A stretch of 64,000 nt of DNA from Hephaestia mangrovi (GTDB lineage: Bacteria > Pseudomonadota > Alphaproteobacteria > Sphingomonadales > Sphingomonadaceae), in assembly GCF_019880555.1 (NCBI RefSeq), contig NZ_JAINVU010000001.1:620001-684000 (forward strand), in the 5' to 3' direction. The notes under the pieces are model-generated. The model was not told the origin of the DNA and did not search any database. It saw only the letters and a program-made list of their open reading frames with translations. The position numbers were made by a program, and so were the translations under genes. Below, one piece after another: positions 43,595 through 52,046 of the stretch. The number at the start of each line of letters is the position of its first letter. Position 1 is the stretch's first letter.

Positions 43595-44470
43595 ATGCCT
43601 CGTTCCTTTGCCGCCATGCGCTCGCTGCTGGCCTCGCTGGCGTTGGCCGGTATGGCGCTTGCCGCGCCGGCGGTCGCCGCATCGCCGCCCGCGCAGGAAC
43701 TGGCCTATGGCGTCGATCCGCTGCAGCGTCTCGATTATTATGCCGCGCCGGTTTCGCACGAGCCGCCGCCGCTGATCGTCTTCGTCCATGGCGGCGGCTG
43801 GAAGCGTGGTGACAAGGGCAACGCCACCGGCGCCGAGAAGGTCGCACACTTCCACGCGGCCGGCTACGCCTTCGCCTCGATCGATTATCGCCTTGTCCCG
43901 CAGGCCACTGTCGAGAACCAGGCACAGGACGTTGCCGACGCGCTCGCCTGGCTCCTATCCCGCGCCGGCAAGCTCGGCTTCGATCCGGATCGCGTCGTGC
44001 TGATGGGGCACAGCGCGGGTGCGCATCTGGCGGCGCTGGTCGGCACCGATCCGCGCTATCTGCGCCACGCCGGCCTCGAAGAGACGCGGCTCAAGGGCGT
44101 AGTCCTGCTCGATGGTGCCGCTTATGACGTGCCGCGCCAGCTCGACATCGGCGCGCCGCTGATGCACGGCACCTACGTTCAGGCGTTCGGCACCGATCCC
44201 GTCCGCCAGCGGGCATTGTCGCCGACCGACCAGGCGGCAGCGCCCAACGCGCCCGCCTTCCTGATCCTGCATGTCGATCGCGCCGATGGCATCGCCCAGT
44301 CCGACGAACTCGCCGCCGCGCTCGAAAAAGCCGGCACGCCGGTCGAGCTCAAGGGCTTCGCCGGCAAGGGCCTGCGCGGCCACATGCAGATCAACCGAGA
44401 ACTCGGCGATCCGTCCTATCCGGCGACCCCGGTGGTCGATGCCTGGCTCGAGCGTGTGCTCGGCCGTTAG
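43595..44470 (+). CDS. Exported alpha/beta-hydrolase
   Basis: The 291-residue protein has a signal peptide (LLASLALAGMALAAPAVAA) and a hormone-sensitive-lipase/BD-FAE-like fold. Motifs are the oxyanion FVHGGGWKRGDKGN, the nucleophile LMGHSAGAHLAAL, an Asp in LHVDRADGIAQ and a His in GLRGHMQINREL. An AGGAGA site precedes ATG 43595. It is convergent with the next hydrolase gene, with 4 bp between. The substrate is unknown. Confidence 0.87.
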   Translation: MPRSFAAMRSLLASLALAGMALAAPAVAASPPAQELAYGVDPLQRLDYYAAPVSHEPPPLIVFVHGGGWKRGDKGNATGAEKVAHFHAAGYAFASIDYRLVPQATVENQAQDVADALAWLLSRAGKLGFDPDRVVLMGHSAGAHLAALVGTDPRYLRHAGLEETRLKGVVLLDGAAYDVPRQLDIGAPLMHGTYVQAFGTDPVRQRALSPTDQAAAPNAPAFLILHVDRADGIAQSDELAAALEKAGTPVELKGFAGKGLRGHMQINRELGDPSYPATPVVDAWLERVLGR

Positions 44471-44474
44471 ATCC

Positions 44475-45131
44475 TCACTTGATCGGCGAGTTCGGGTCGA
44501 GCCGCATGTCGAGGTAATTGTCGACCGATTCCATCAGCTCGGGCATCTCATGCTCGAAGAAATGGTTGGCGCGCGGGATCACGTCGTGATGGATCGTGAT
44601 GTGCTTCTGGGTGCGCAGCTTGTCGACCAGCTTTTGCACGGCCGCCGGCTGCACCACTTCGTCGGCCTCGCCCTGGATGATGATGCCCGAGGAAGGGCAG
44701 GGCGCCAGGAAGGTGAAATCGTACATATTGGCCGGCGGCGCGATCGAGATGAAGCCGCGGATCTCCGGCCGCCGCATCAGCAATTGCATGCCGATCCACG
44801 CGCCGAAGCTCACGCCGGCGATCCACGTCGTCTGCGCCTCCGGGTGGAAGCTTTGCACCCAGTCGAGCGCGCTCGCTGCGTCGCTCAACTCGCCGATGCC
44901 GTTGTCGAACGTCCCCTGGCTCTTGCCGACGCCGCGGAAATTGAACCGCAACGTCGCGAAGCCGCGGCGCTGGAACGTCTTGTAGAGTTCCATCACCATG
45001 CGGTTGTTCATCGTCCCGCCCGATGCCGGATGCGGATGGAGGATCATCGCCACCGGCGCGCGCGGGCGGGGGGCGGGGGCGAAACGCCCTTCGAGACGGC
45101 CTTCGGGGCCGGGAAAGATGACTTCGGGCAT
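44475..45131 (-). CDS. Cytoplasmic alpha/beta-hydrolase
   Basis: The 218-residue protein belongs to a widespread alpha/beta-hydrolase group (sometimes YfhR-like or CocE/YghX-like). Motifs are ILHPHPASGGTMNNRM, LRFNFRGVGKSQG, the nucleophile elbow IAGVSFGAWIGMQ, the acid in IIQGEADEVVQP and the His in RANHFFEH. There is no signal peptide. It is divergent from the cysteine desulfurase operon, 90 bp away. The physiological substrate is unknown. Confidence 0.85.
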   Translation of the reverse strand: MPEVIFPGPEGRLEGRFAPAPRPRAPVAMILHPHPASGGTMNNRMVMELYKTFQRRGFATLRFNFRGVGKSQGTFDNGIGELSDAASALDWVQSFHPEAQTTWIAGVSFGAWIGMQLLMRRPEIRGFISIAPPANMYDFTFLAPCPSSGIIIQGEADEVVQPAAVQKLVDKLRTQKHITIHHDVIPRANHFFEHEMPELMESVDNYLDMRLDPNSPIK

Positions 45132-45221
45132 GGGACCTGCGTGTTGGCGCGGTAGCGCGGAAAAACCTGGCGGCTATATAAGCGGGAGAGCGTATTTCGC
45201 AATTCTTTCGGAAAAAGGCCC

Positions 45222-46298
45222 GTGCCCGATCGTCTTTATCTGGATCACGCCGCGACCACGCCGGTCATCGAGGCGGCGCGCGCCGCGGTGATCGAGGGCA
45301 TGGCGCGCTGGGCCAATCCCTCCTCGCCGCATGCCGAAGGCCGCGCCGCGCGCGCCGCGCTGGAGGACGCGCGCCGCCGCATTGCCGCCGCTTATGGCTG
45401 GCGGCACGAGACGATCCTGACCAGCGGCACCAGCGAGGCGCTGGCGATCGCGCTCAACCGCGCCTCGGTCGAGCGCCGGCTGGCGAGCGCGGTCGAGCAT
45501 GATGCCGTGCTGCGCGCCGGCGCCGATCTCGACATCATTCCCGTCAGCTCCGAAGGCCTGCTCGACATGCCCGCCCTCGATGCCGCGCTGGCGAGCGGCG
45601 GCCGCGCTTTGGTCTGCGTGCAATGGGCGAACAGCGAGACCGGCGTGCGCCAGCCGGTCGCCGCAATCGCCGAGCGCGTTCACGCCGCCGGCGGCCTGCT
45701 GCTGCTCGACGCGGCACAGATGCCCGCCGACGCCGAGGATAACGGCATCGCCGCCGCCGATTTCGTCGCCTTGTCGGCGCACAAGCGCGGCGGCCCGCCG
45801 GGTATCGGCGCGCTGCTGGTCCGCGATCTCGCCACGCTCGCCCCCAGCGGCGGGCAGGAGCGCGGCTATCGCCCCGGCACCGAGAATCTGCCCGGCGCGC
45901 TCGGCTATGCCGCCGTGCTGGACGAGCCGGAGCCCCTCGCCGACTGGGCCCGGCTGCGCGCCCTGCTCGACGACGCCATCGCCCGCTCGGGCGGCGAGGT
46001 CGTCGCCGCGCACGCGCCGCGCCACCCCGCGATCGCGTCCTACCGTATGCCCGGCACCGCGGCGGCGGCGCAGCTCATCCGGTTCGATCTCGCCGGCATC
46101 TCGGTTTCGGCCGGCTCGGCCTGTTCGTCGGGCAGCATGAAGCCCAGCCACGTGCTTGCCGCGATGGGCTGGGCCGAGGCCGCCTCGCGCGAAGTGGTCC
46201 GCGTCAGCTTCGGCCGCACGACCGGCGAGGCCGACGTCACCCGCTTCATCCAGGCCTGGCGCCAGATCGCGCGGGAGACGCGGAGCTTCGCGGCATGA
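45222..46298 (+). CDS. Cysteine desulfurase family protein (first of a tandem pair)
   Basis: The 358-residue class V aminotransferase-fold enzyme resembles IscS/NifS, which takes sulfur from cysteine onto an active-site Cys. A GTG start at 45222 gives YLDHAATTPVIEAARAAV; HAEGRAARAALEDARRRIA follows. The PLP Lys lies in LSAHKRGGPPGIGALL and the persulfide Cys in SVSAGSACSSGSMKPSHV. The sequence is clearly distinct from its downstream neighbour, so this is an old duplication. It overlaps the second gene by 4 nt. Confidence 0.9.
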   Translation: MPDRLYLDHAATTPVIEAARAAVIEGMARWANPSSPHAEGRAARAALEDARRRIAAAYGWRHETILTSGTSEALAIALNRASVERRLASAVEHDAVLRAGADLDIIPVSSEGLLDMPALDAALASGGRALVCVQWANSETGVRQPVAAIAERVHAAGGLLLLDAAQMPADAEDNGIAAADFVALSAHKRGGPPGIGALLVRDLATLAPSGGQERGYRPGTENLPGALGYAAVLDEPEPLADWARLRALLDDAIARSGGEVVAAHAPRHPAIASYRMPGTAAAAQLIRFDLAGISVSAGSACSSGSMKPSHVLAAMGWAEAASREVVRVSFGRTTGEADVTRFIQAWRQIARETRSFAA

Positions 46299-47398
46299 CC
46301 TATCTCGATTACCAGGCGACCACGCCGCTCGCGCCCGAGGCGTTGCAGGCAATGCTGCCGTGGTTCGAGACCAGCCACGGCAACCCGCATTCGCCGCACC
46401 GCGAAGGCAGGGTGGCGCGATCGGCGGTCGAGATCGCGCGCGGGCAAATCGCGGAATTGTTGCCGCCGGGCGGCCGCCTCGCTTTCACCAGCGGCGCGAC
46501 CGAGGCGCTCAACTGGGCGATCAAGGGCACCACCGGTGCCATCGTCACGCTCGCCACCGAGCATGCTGCGGTGCTCGATACGGTCGCAGCGGAGCGGGCG
46601 AAGGGCAGGGCGGTGACGGTGCTGCCGGTCGGCGCCGACGGCCTCGTCGATCTCGATGCAGCGCGCGCCGCGATCCTCCCCGGCACCGGCCTCGTCGCCG
46701 CGATGCTGGTCAATAACGAGATCGGCGTGATCCAGCCGATCGCCGCGCTCGCCGATCTGGCGCATGCGGCGGGCGCGCTGATGCTGTGCGATGCCGTGCA
46801 AGGCTATGGCCGTGTCGCGATTCCCCAAAACTGCGATCTCGTCGCCGTTTCCGCGCACAAGATCTACGGGCCGAAGGGCATCGGCGCCTTGTGGCTGCGC
46901 GACGGCATCGAGCTTGCGCCGCTGCTTCACGGCGGCGGGCAAGAGGCACCCGGCCGCTCGGGCACGCTGTCACCCGCCTTGTGCGCCGGGTTCGGCGCCG
47001 CAGCGGCGCTGATGAAGGCGCGCGCCGAGCAGGATGAGGCGCATGTCGAAAGGTTGTGGGATATCGCGCTGCAGCGGCTCTCTCTGGAAGGGCGGGGAGG
47101 ATGGACGCTCAACGGCGCCGCCTCGCCCCGCTATCACGGCAATCTCAACGTCCGCCGCGACGGGCTGGACGTCGCCCGCCTGATGAGCGACCTGCGCGAC
47201 ATCGCCTTTTCGGCGGGCTCGGCCTGCGCCAGCGGGTCGGGCCGCGCCAGCCATGTGTTGCGCGCGATCGGGCTCGACGAGCGGCGGGCGCGGTCGAGCA
47301 TCAGGATCGGCTTCGGCCGCTACACCACGGAGGAAGACCTGACCGACGCCCTCGATCGCATCATCGCCGCCGCTGATGCGCAGCGGATCGCGGCATGA
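46295..47398 (+). CDS. Cysteine desulfurase (second of a tandem pair)
   Basis: The 367-residue IscS-like enzyme shows YLDYQATTPLAPEALQAM, NPHSPHREGRVARSAVE and TSGATEALNWAIKG. The PLP Lys lies in SAHKIYGPKGIGALWL, with GGGQEAPGRSGTLSPALCAG, and the active-site Cys in FSAGSACASGSGRASHVL. These are all the residues needed for cysteine desulfuration. It is coupled by ATGA overlaps to the upstream paralogue and the downstream ferredoxin. No scaffold (IscU/SufBCD) is in the window, so sulfur may go to a specialised acceptor. Confidence 0.93.
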   Translation: MTYLDYQATTPLAPEALQAMLPWFETSHGNPHSPHREGRVARSAVEIARGQIAELLPPGGRLAFTSGATEALNWAIKGTTGAIVTLATEHAAVLDTVAAERAKGRAVTVLPVGADGLVDLDAARAAILPGTGLVAAMLVNNEIGVIQPIAALADLAHAAGALMLCDAVQGYGRVAIPQNCDLVAVSAHKIYGPKGIGALWLRDGIELAPLLHGGGQEAPGRSGTLSPALCAGFGAAAALMKARAEQDEAHVERLWDIALQRLSLEGRGGWTLNGAASPRYHGNLNVRRDGLDVARLMSDLRDIAFSAGSACASGSGRASHVLRAIGLDERRARSSIRIGFGRYTTEEDLTDALDRIIAAADAQRIAA

Positions 47399-47730
47399 TC
47401 GTCCGCTTCATCAGCGCCGACGGCGCCACGACCGAGGAAGCGCGCGGCGCCCCCGGTGACAGCCTGCTCGATCTCGCCCAGGCCTATGGCCAGCCGCTCG
47501 AAGGCACGTGCGAAGGGCAGATGGCGTGCTCCACCTGCCACGTCATTGTCGCCGCCGAGGATTTCGATCGCCTGCCGCCCGCCAGCGAGGAGGAAGAGGA
47601 CATGCTCGATCTCGCGGTCGGCGCCACGCGCACCAGCCGGCTCGCGTGCCAGATCGCGCTGACCGACGCGCTCGACGGCCTCACCGTGAAGATGCCCCCC
47701 GCCGCGCGCGACATGCGCCGCTGGCGGTAG
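47395..47730 (+). CDS. 2Fe-2S ferredoxin
   Basis: The 111-residue adrenodoxin/Fdx-type ferredoxin has four cluster cysteines at 39, 45, 48 and 85 in the pattern GTCEGQMACSTCHV and SRLACQIAL. A conserved acidic recognition helix EEEEDMLDLA may contact a reductase or desulfurase. It is the third gene of the desulfurase operon and starts inside the previous stop codon. It probably supplies electrons for Fe-S assembly, as Fdx does in isc operons. The C-terminus ends in a basic MRRWR. Confidence 0.94.
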   Translation: MIVRFISADGATTEEARGAPGDSLLDLAQAYGQPLEGTCEGQMACSTCHVIVAAEDFDRLPPASEEEEDMLDLAVGATRTSRLACQIALTDALDGLTVKMPPAARDMRRWR

Positions 47731-47813
47731 GGCGGACCGCCATCGGCGCTGACGGCGGTCAAGGCGATGCGAGCCCGCCGTTCGACTGGGGCGAACGCCT
47801 CGCCAGTTCCGCC

Positions 47814-47990
47814 CGTCACCCCGGACTTGTTCCGGGGTCCAACGTGCCTCGAGCGCTCGCGTTGGTGGATGGTGATCCGCTTAGTCCGTTGAACGTCGAC
47901 TTCTCCCAAAAAAGCGCCGTCATGCCGAACTCGTTTCAGCATCCATGGTGCAACGCCGGCCATGCTCTTGACGGCGATGGAGCACCATGA
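47814..47990. repeat. Intergenic hairpin repeats (one simple, one composite copy 3)
   Basis: In the gap after the ferredoxin gene, 47814-47841 is a hairpin with arms CCCCGGA and TCCGGGG. At about 47921-47990 is a third composite element: GTCATGCCGAA, TTTCAGCAT, CCATGG, a middle with GCCGGCC and TGACGGCGA, then GGAGCACCATG. The composite unit matches copies 1 and 2. A 7-bp hairpin GACCGCC/GGCGGTC lies just after the ferredoxin stop. Confidence 0.75.
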
Positions 47991-48025
47991 TTCTACGATC
48001 ACAGCATGAATGGAGTCCGGCTTTG

Positions 48026-48883
48026 ATGTTCGATCGGCGCATGGTTGTGGGCGGCGCGCTCGCTGCCGGGCTGGTCGGCGTGGCCGGCGCGCGGGCGGCG
48101 GTGCCCGGCCTCGCCGATCTCGCTCAGCGCAGCGGCGGCCGGCTCGGCGTGTTCGCGCTCGATACCGGCAGCGGCCGATCGATCGGCCACGACGCCGACA
48201 GCCGCTATGCCTTGTGCTCCACCTTCAAGGTCTTGCTCGGCGCCGCGGTGCTCGCGCGGGTCGATGCTGGCGGGCTTGCGCTCGATACGCCGCTCGCCTT
48301 CACCGATGCCGACGTGCTCGCTTATGCGCCGGTGACGAAGCAGCATCTCGCCACGCATCGCCTCACTGTCGCGGAAGCCTGCGCCGCCGCGATCGAATTG
48401 AGCGACAACAGCGCGGCGAACCTTCTCCTCCACCGGATCGGTGGCCCGGCCGGGCTGACGCGCTTCATCCGTGGCGCTGGCGACAATATCACGCGGCTCG
48501 ATCGCTATGAAACCGCGCTCAACCTGGTGCCACCGGGCGAGGTGCGCGATACCACCACACCGCGAGCGATGGCCGGGCTGCTGCAGACGCTGCTGCTCGG
48601 CAAGACGCTGCTTCCACAAAGCCGCAAGCAATTGCTGCGCTGGATGGTCGCCTGTCAGACCGGCAAGGCCAAGCTGCGGGCCGGGCTGCCGGCCGGCTGG
48701 CTGGTCGGCGACAAGACCGGCAACAGCGGCGATGGCAAGATCAACGATGCCGCCATCGCCATCCCGCCGCATCGCTCGCCGATCCTGATCGCCAGCTATC
48801 TCGATGCGCCGAAACTCGATGCGGCAGCGGTCGATGCGATCCATGCCGGAGTTGGCCGCGCCGTCGCCGCGGCACTGGGGTGA
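48026..48883 (+). CDS. Class A beta-lactamase
   Basis: The 285-residue serine beta-lactamase has an RR-containing leader (MFDRRMVVGGALAAGLVGVAG) that suggests Tat export. All class A motifs are present: Ser65-x-x-Lys in LCSTFKVL (the S70 motif), SDN at 126-128, Glu162 and Asn166 in YETALNLVPPGE, and the KTG at 230-232 in VGDKTGNSGDG. It should hydrolyse penicillins or cephalosporins in the periplasm. There is no adjacent regulator or mobile element, so it is probably an intrinsic chromosomal enzyme. ATG 48026 was preferred to an upstream start at 47987. Confidence 0.93.
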   Translation: MFDRRMVVGGALAAGLVGVAGARAAVPGLADLAQRSGGRLGVFALDTGSGRSIGHDADSRYALCSTFKVLLGAAVLARVDAGGLALDTPLAFTDADVLAYAPVTKQHLATHRLTVAEACAAAIELSDNSAANLLLHRIGGPAGLTRFIRGAGDNITRLDRYETALNLVPPGEVRDTTTPRAMAGLLQTLLLGKTLLPQSRKQLLRWMVACQTGKAKLRAGLPAGWLVGDKTGNSGDGKINDAAIAIPPHRSPILIASYLDAPKLDAAAVDAIHAGVGRAVAAALG

Positions 48884-48929
48884 ATGCGATCGCGGAAAGG
48901 CTTGAATGCGCTCGTCCGCTCCGCCATAT

Positions 48930-49030
48930 GGCGCGCGGGAGTCGGGCGGACGGTGCCGTCGCCAACCCGGTCAGGTCCGGAAGGAAGCAGCCGCAACGAT
49001 TTCGCCCCGGGTCGTTCCGGCTCCCACCGC
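48930..49030 (+). ncRNA. ffs: Signal recognition particle RNA (4.5S-like)
   Basis: The universally conserved domain IV core GGTCAGGTCCGGAAGGAAG, then CAGCC, lies at 48969-48992. It is flanked by a long imperfect stem: GGGAGTCGG (48937-48945) pairs with CCGGCTCCC (49017-49025), and GGACGG pairs with TCGTTC inside. The size of about 90-100 nt and the position upstream of dnaX fit bacterial small SRP RNAs. The exact ends are inferred from base pairing. Confidence 0.92.
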
Positions 49031-49120
49031 GCAGCGCGCACGCCGGCAGCAAAGCTGCCGACGAGACGCGCAAGCGCGGCCGGCGTAGCGCAGCTACGAC
49101 CGACGGCGCGGCTCCGCCGC

Positions 49121-49200
49121 GACGCCGCTCCGCCACCAACGACGCCGCTCCGTCACCAACGACGCCGCTCCGTCACCCACGACGCCGCTCCGTCACCCAC
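49121..49200. repeat. Four-copy 20-bp tandem repeat
   Basis: Four consecutive 20-bp units follow the pattern GACGCCGCTCCGYCACCMAC; a fifth, degenerate unit precedes them at about 49101-49120. The unit length is not a multiple of three and no gene covers the array. It lies between SRP RNA and the YggU gene. The rest of the gap (49031-49100) holds short hairpin-forming GC-rich sequence such as GCAGCAAAGCTGC and GTAGCGCAGCTAC. Confidence 0.9.
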
Positions 49201-49208
49201 GAATCACA

Positions 49209-49520
49209 ATGACCACCCCCGCGCTCACCACCGGCACCGACCACGTCACGCTCACCGTCCGCGCCAAGCCCGGCGCACCACGCAGCGCGATCCTCGGCGA
49301 GGTAGACATCGGCGACAACAAACGTGCCCTCGCCGTGGCACTCGCCGCCCCGCCGGTCGATGGCGCCGCCAACAAGGCGCTGATCGCGCTGTTCGCCAAA
49401 GCCTTCGACATCCGAAAATCCGCCGTCACGATCGCGTCGGGCGAATCATCCAAACTCAAGATCGTGCGGATCGCTGGAGACGGCGCACGTCTGGCGGACC
49501 TCGCTTCACGATTCGCATGA
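49209..49520 (+). CDS. DUF167/YggU-family protein
   Basis: The 103-residue protein matches the small YggU/DUF167 family: VTLTVRAKPGAPRSAILGEV, the diagnostic APPVDGAANKALIALFAKAF and IASGESSKLKIVRIAG. The function of the family is not defined. It starts a few bases after the tandem repeat. The region from its stop to dnaX (49521-49724) holds no recognisable element. Confidence 0.92.
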   Translation: MTTPALTTGTDHVTLTVRAKPGAPRSAILGEVDIGDNKRALAVALAAPPVDGAANKALIALFAKAFDIRKSAVTIASGESSKLKIVRIAGDGARLADLASRFA

Positions 49521-49724
49521 TGCGGTCATTCACAAACATCGCTGTCCTACAGCGCCCTTGTCTACTATAGAACAAAACATGATCATCGACGCCCTTGATC
49601 GTGCCCGATTCGCCGGCGGCGGCCCGAGCCTCGGCAAAATCGCGCGACGCTCTCCACTTTCTCCACTTCACCTGCCGAGCATCCGCCTTCGACAAGCGCG
49701 CGCCGCGTCCCTAGATAGCAGGCG

Positions 49725-51371
49725 ATGACCGATTCCCTTGATCTCGGCGAGCCGCCGCAGCCCGCGAAAAGCGATGCCTATCGCGTGCTGGCGCGCAAAT
49801 ACCGGCCGCAGACCTTTGCCGAGCTGATCGGCCAGGATGCGATGGTGACGACGCTGGGCAACGCGATCAATCGCGGCCGGCTGGCGCATGCCTTCTTGCT
49901 CACCGGGGTGCGCGGCGTCGGCAAGACCTCGACCGCGCGGTTGATCGCCAAGGCGCTCAATTGCATCGGGCCGGACGGGCAGGGCGGGCCGACAATCGAT
50001 CCGTGCGGCGTCTGCGAGCCGTGCCGCGCGATCGCCGAGGGCCGCCACATCGACGTGATCGAGATGGACGCCGCCAGCCACACCGGGGTCGACGACGTCC
50101 GCGAGATCATCGATGCCTCGCGCTACGCCGCAGTGTCGGCGCGCTACAAGATCTACATCATCGACGAAGTCCACATGCTGTCGAAGAACGCGTTCAACGC
50201 GTTGCTCAAGACGCTCGAGGAGCCGCCCGAGCATGTGAAGTTCCTGTTCGCCACCACCGAGGTGAACAAGGTGCCGGTGACGGTGCTGTCGCGCTGCCAG
50301 CGCTTCGACCTGCGGCGTATCCCGACCGAGAAGCTCGCCGCGCATTTCGCCGCCGTTGCCGGGAAGGAAGGCGTCGAGGCCGAGCCCGAGGCGCTGGCGC
50401 TGATTGCCCGCGCGGCGGAAGGCTCCGCGCGCGACGGCCTGTCGATCCTCGATCAGGCGATCGCCCATGCCGGAATGGAGGGCGGCGGGGTCAAGGCCGA
50501 TCAGGTGCGCGAGATGCTCGGCCTGTCCGATCGCGGCGCGATCCGCGAGTTGATGGGGTTGATTCTCGCTGCCGACGCCACTGGCGCGCTCGCCGCGCTG
50601 CGCCGGCAATATGATTATGGCGTCGATCCGCAGAGCGTACTGCGCGCGCTGCTCGAAACCGTGCATGGCGTGACCTTGGTCAAGCTCGGCACGCCGCGCG
50701 ATCCGGCGCAGCCCGCCGAGGAGCGCGGCGCGTACGAGGAATGGTCCGCCAAGCTGTCGTTCCAGGCGCTGCACCGGCTGTGGCAGCTGATGCTCAAGGG
50801 CCATGACGAGGTGGCTCGCGCCGCGCTGCCGATCGAGGCGGGTGAGATGGCGCTGCTGCGCGTAATCCACGCCGCGTCGCTGCCCGATCCGGGCGAGCTC
50901 GCGCGGCAGATCGCCAGCGGCAAGGTGCCCGCCGCCGCGGTGCCGGCCCCCGCACCGGCGTCGGCGCCGTCCCCGACGCCCGAACCAGCCGCGGCGATGC
51001 CTGCCGATCTCGATGCGATCATGACGTTGCTCGCCGACAATCGCGAGCTCGGCCTCGCCGAGAAGCTCAAGCGTTCGGCGCGGGTGGTGCGCTGCGGCGC
51101 GCAGGAACTGGTGCTGAGCTCCTCCAAGCCGTTGCCCGCCGATATGGTGCCCGATCTCAATGAGGCGCTGAAGCGGATCACCGGCAAGCCGTGGCGCGTT
51201 GTGGTGGAGGACGCGCCGGGCGCGCCGACCCCGCACGAGGCCGAGCAGCAGCGCGAGGAGGAGGCGAAGCAGGCGATCCTCGCAACCCCGATCGTCAAGG
51301 CCGCGTTCGAGGCGTTCCCCGACGCCGAACTCGAGGACTGGCCGCAGAATCAACGGAGCAACCAGGCATGA
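49725..51371 (+). CDS. dnaX: DNA polymerase III subunit gamma/tau
   Basis: DnaX loads the sliding clamp as part of the replicative polymerase holoenzyme. The 548-residue protein has YRVLARKYRPQTFAELIGQD, Walker A GVRGVGKTSTARL, a zinc-binding Cys set around CGVCEPC, Walker B IIDEVHMLSKNAFNALLKTL and a sensor ATTEVNKVPVTVLSRCQRF. The tau tail is Pro/Ala-rich with a C-terminal domain of about 130 residues. It overlaps the ybaB gene by 4 nt, the common dnaX-ybaB arrangement. Confidence 0.96.
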   Translation: MTDSLDLGEPPQPAKSDAYRVLARKYRPQTFAELIGQDAMVTTLGNAINRGRLAHAFLLTGVRGVGKTSTARLIAKALNCIGPDGQGGPTIDPCGVCEPCRAIAEGRHIDVIEMDAASHTGVDDVREIIDASRYAAVSARYKIYIIDEVHMLSKNAFNALLKTLEEPPEHVKFLFATTEVNKVPVTVLSRCQRFDLRRIPTEKLAAHFAAVAGKEGVEAEPEALALIARAAEGSARDGLSILDQAIAHAGMEGGGVKADQVREMLGLSDRGAIRELMGLILAADATGALAALRRQYDYGVDPQSVLRALLETVHGVTLVKLGTPRDPAQPAEERGAYEEWSAKLSFQALHRLWQLMLKGHDEVARAALPIEAGEMALLRVIHAASLPDPGELARQIASGKVPAAAVPAPAPASAPSPTPEPAAAMPADLDAIMTLLADNRELGLAEKLKRSARVVRCGAQELVLSSSKPLPADMVPDLNEALKRITGKPWRVVVEDAPGAPTPHEAEQQREEEAKQAILATPIVKAAFEAFPDAELEDWPQNQRSNQA

Positions 51372-51691
51372 ACAACATCGAAGACATCATGGCGATGGCG
51401 CAGAACGTCCAGAACGAGCTCGCCAAGGCGCAGGAGGATCTCGACAAGATCGAGGTCGAGGGCGCGGCCGGCGGTGGGCTGGTCAAGGTCAAGGCCTCGG
51501 CCAAGGGCCGGATCATCGGCGTCGAGATCGACGAATCGCTGCTGCAAGTGTCCGAAAAGCAGATGCTCGAGGATCTCGTTGCCGCCGCGCTCAATGATGC
51601 GCGGGCCAAGGCCGATGCCGCGTCGAACGAGCAGATGGCGAAGTTTTCCAGCGGCCTGCCGCTGCCGCCGGGGTTCAAGCTGCCGTTCTGA
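51368..51691 (+). CDS. YbaB/EbfC-family nucleoid-associated protein
   Basis: The 107-residue DNA-binding protein has the typical IEDIMAMAQNVQNELAKAQE start, a GLVKVKASAKGRIIGVEIDE core and a C-terminal GLPLPPGFKLPF. It binds DNA as a dimer and is often cotranscribed with dnaX and recR. recR is not the next gene here. It starts within the dnaX stop codon. Confidence 0.94.
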   Translation: MNNIEDIMAMAQNVQNELAKAQEDLDKIEVEGAAGGGLVKVKASAKGRIIGVEIDESLLQVSEKQMLEDLVAAALNDARAKADAASNEQMAKFSSGLPLPPGFKLPF

Positions 51692-51749
51692 TCGGAACCA
51701 GCGCGCGGCGCCTGTCGTTACTCCTGCTCAATAATGACAGGAGGGATAT

Positions 51750-52028
51750 ATGGTCGAGGAAGAACGCGTCGTGGAGACGCCCGAAGGCCGCCCCGCCGAA
51801 ACCCACACCACGGTGATCGAACGTCGTGGCGGTGGTGGCGGTGCGGTGTTGATCGGTATCGCGGTGCTGGTGCTGGCGATCATCGGCGCCTTCTATTTCT
51901 ACAACAAGAGCCAAAACGACAACGTTCGTACCGATGCCATCACCTCGGCTGCGCAAAGCGTGTCCGATGGCGCACAGAAGGTCGGCGACGCCGCGCAGCA
52001 AGCGGCCGACGACAGCACCAATCAATAG
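51750..52028 (+). CDS. Small single-pass membrane protein
   Basis: The 92-residue protein has an acidic N-terminus (MVEEERVVETPEGRPAE), a glycine stretch, and one membrane helix (AVLIGIAVLVLAIIGAFYFY). An Ala/Asp/Gln-rich tail (SAAQSVSDGAQKVGDAAQQA) looks like an amphipathic or coiled-coil segment. It has an AGGAGGG site before the ATG. I do not recognise a named family. It lies convergent to mtgA, 18 bp away. Confidence 0.75.
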   Translation: MVEEERVVETPEGRPAETHTTVIERRGGGGGAVLIGIAVLVLAIIGAFYFYNKSQNDNVRTDAITSAAQSVSDGAQKVGDAAQQAADDSTNQ

Positions 52029-52046
52029 GTCCGATCGGGCTGGCCG

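Noticed and set aside
45222..47398. Tandem desulfurase genes as a frameshifted single gene or assembly duplication
   Set aside because: Both proteins are full length with all active-site residues and differ strongly in sequence, so they are ancient paralogues.
48026..48883. Beta-lactamase as an acquired resistance gene
   Set aside because: There is no insertion sequence, integron or transposon nearby, and its composition matches the neighbours; it looks intrinsic.
49121..49200. Possible CRISPR array
   Set aside because: The units are contiguous 20-bp copies with no spacers, and no cas genes are present.
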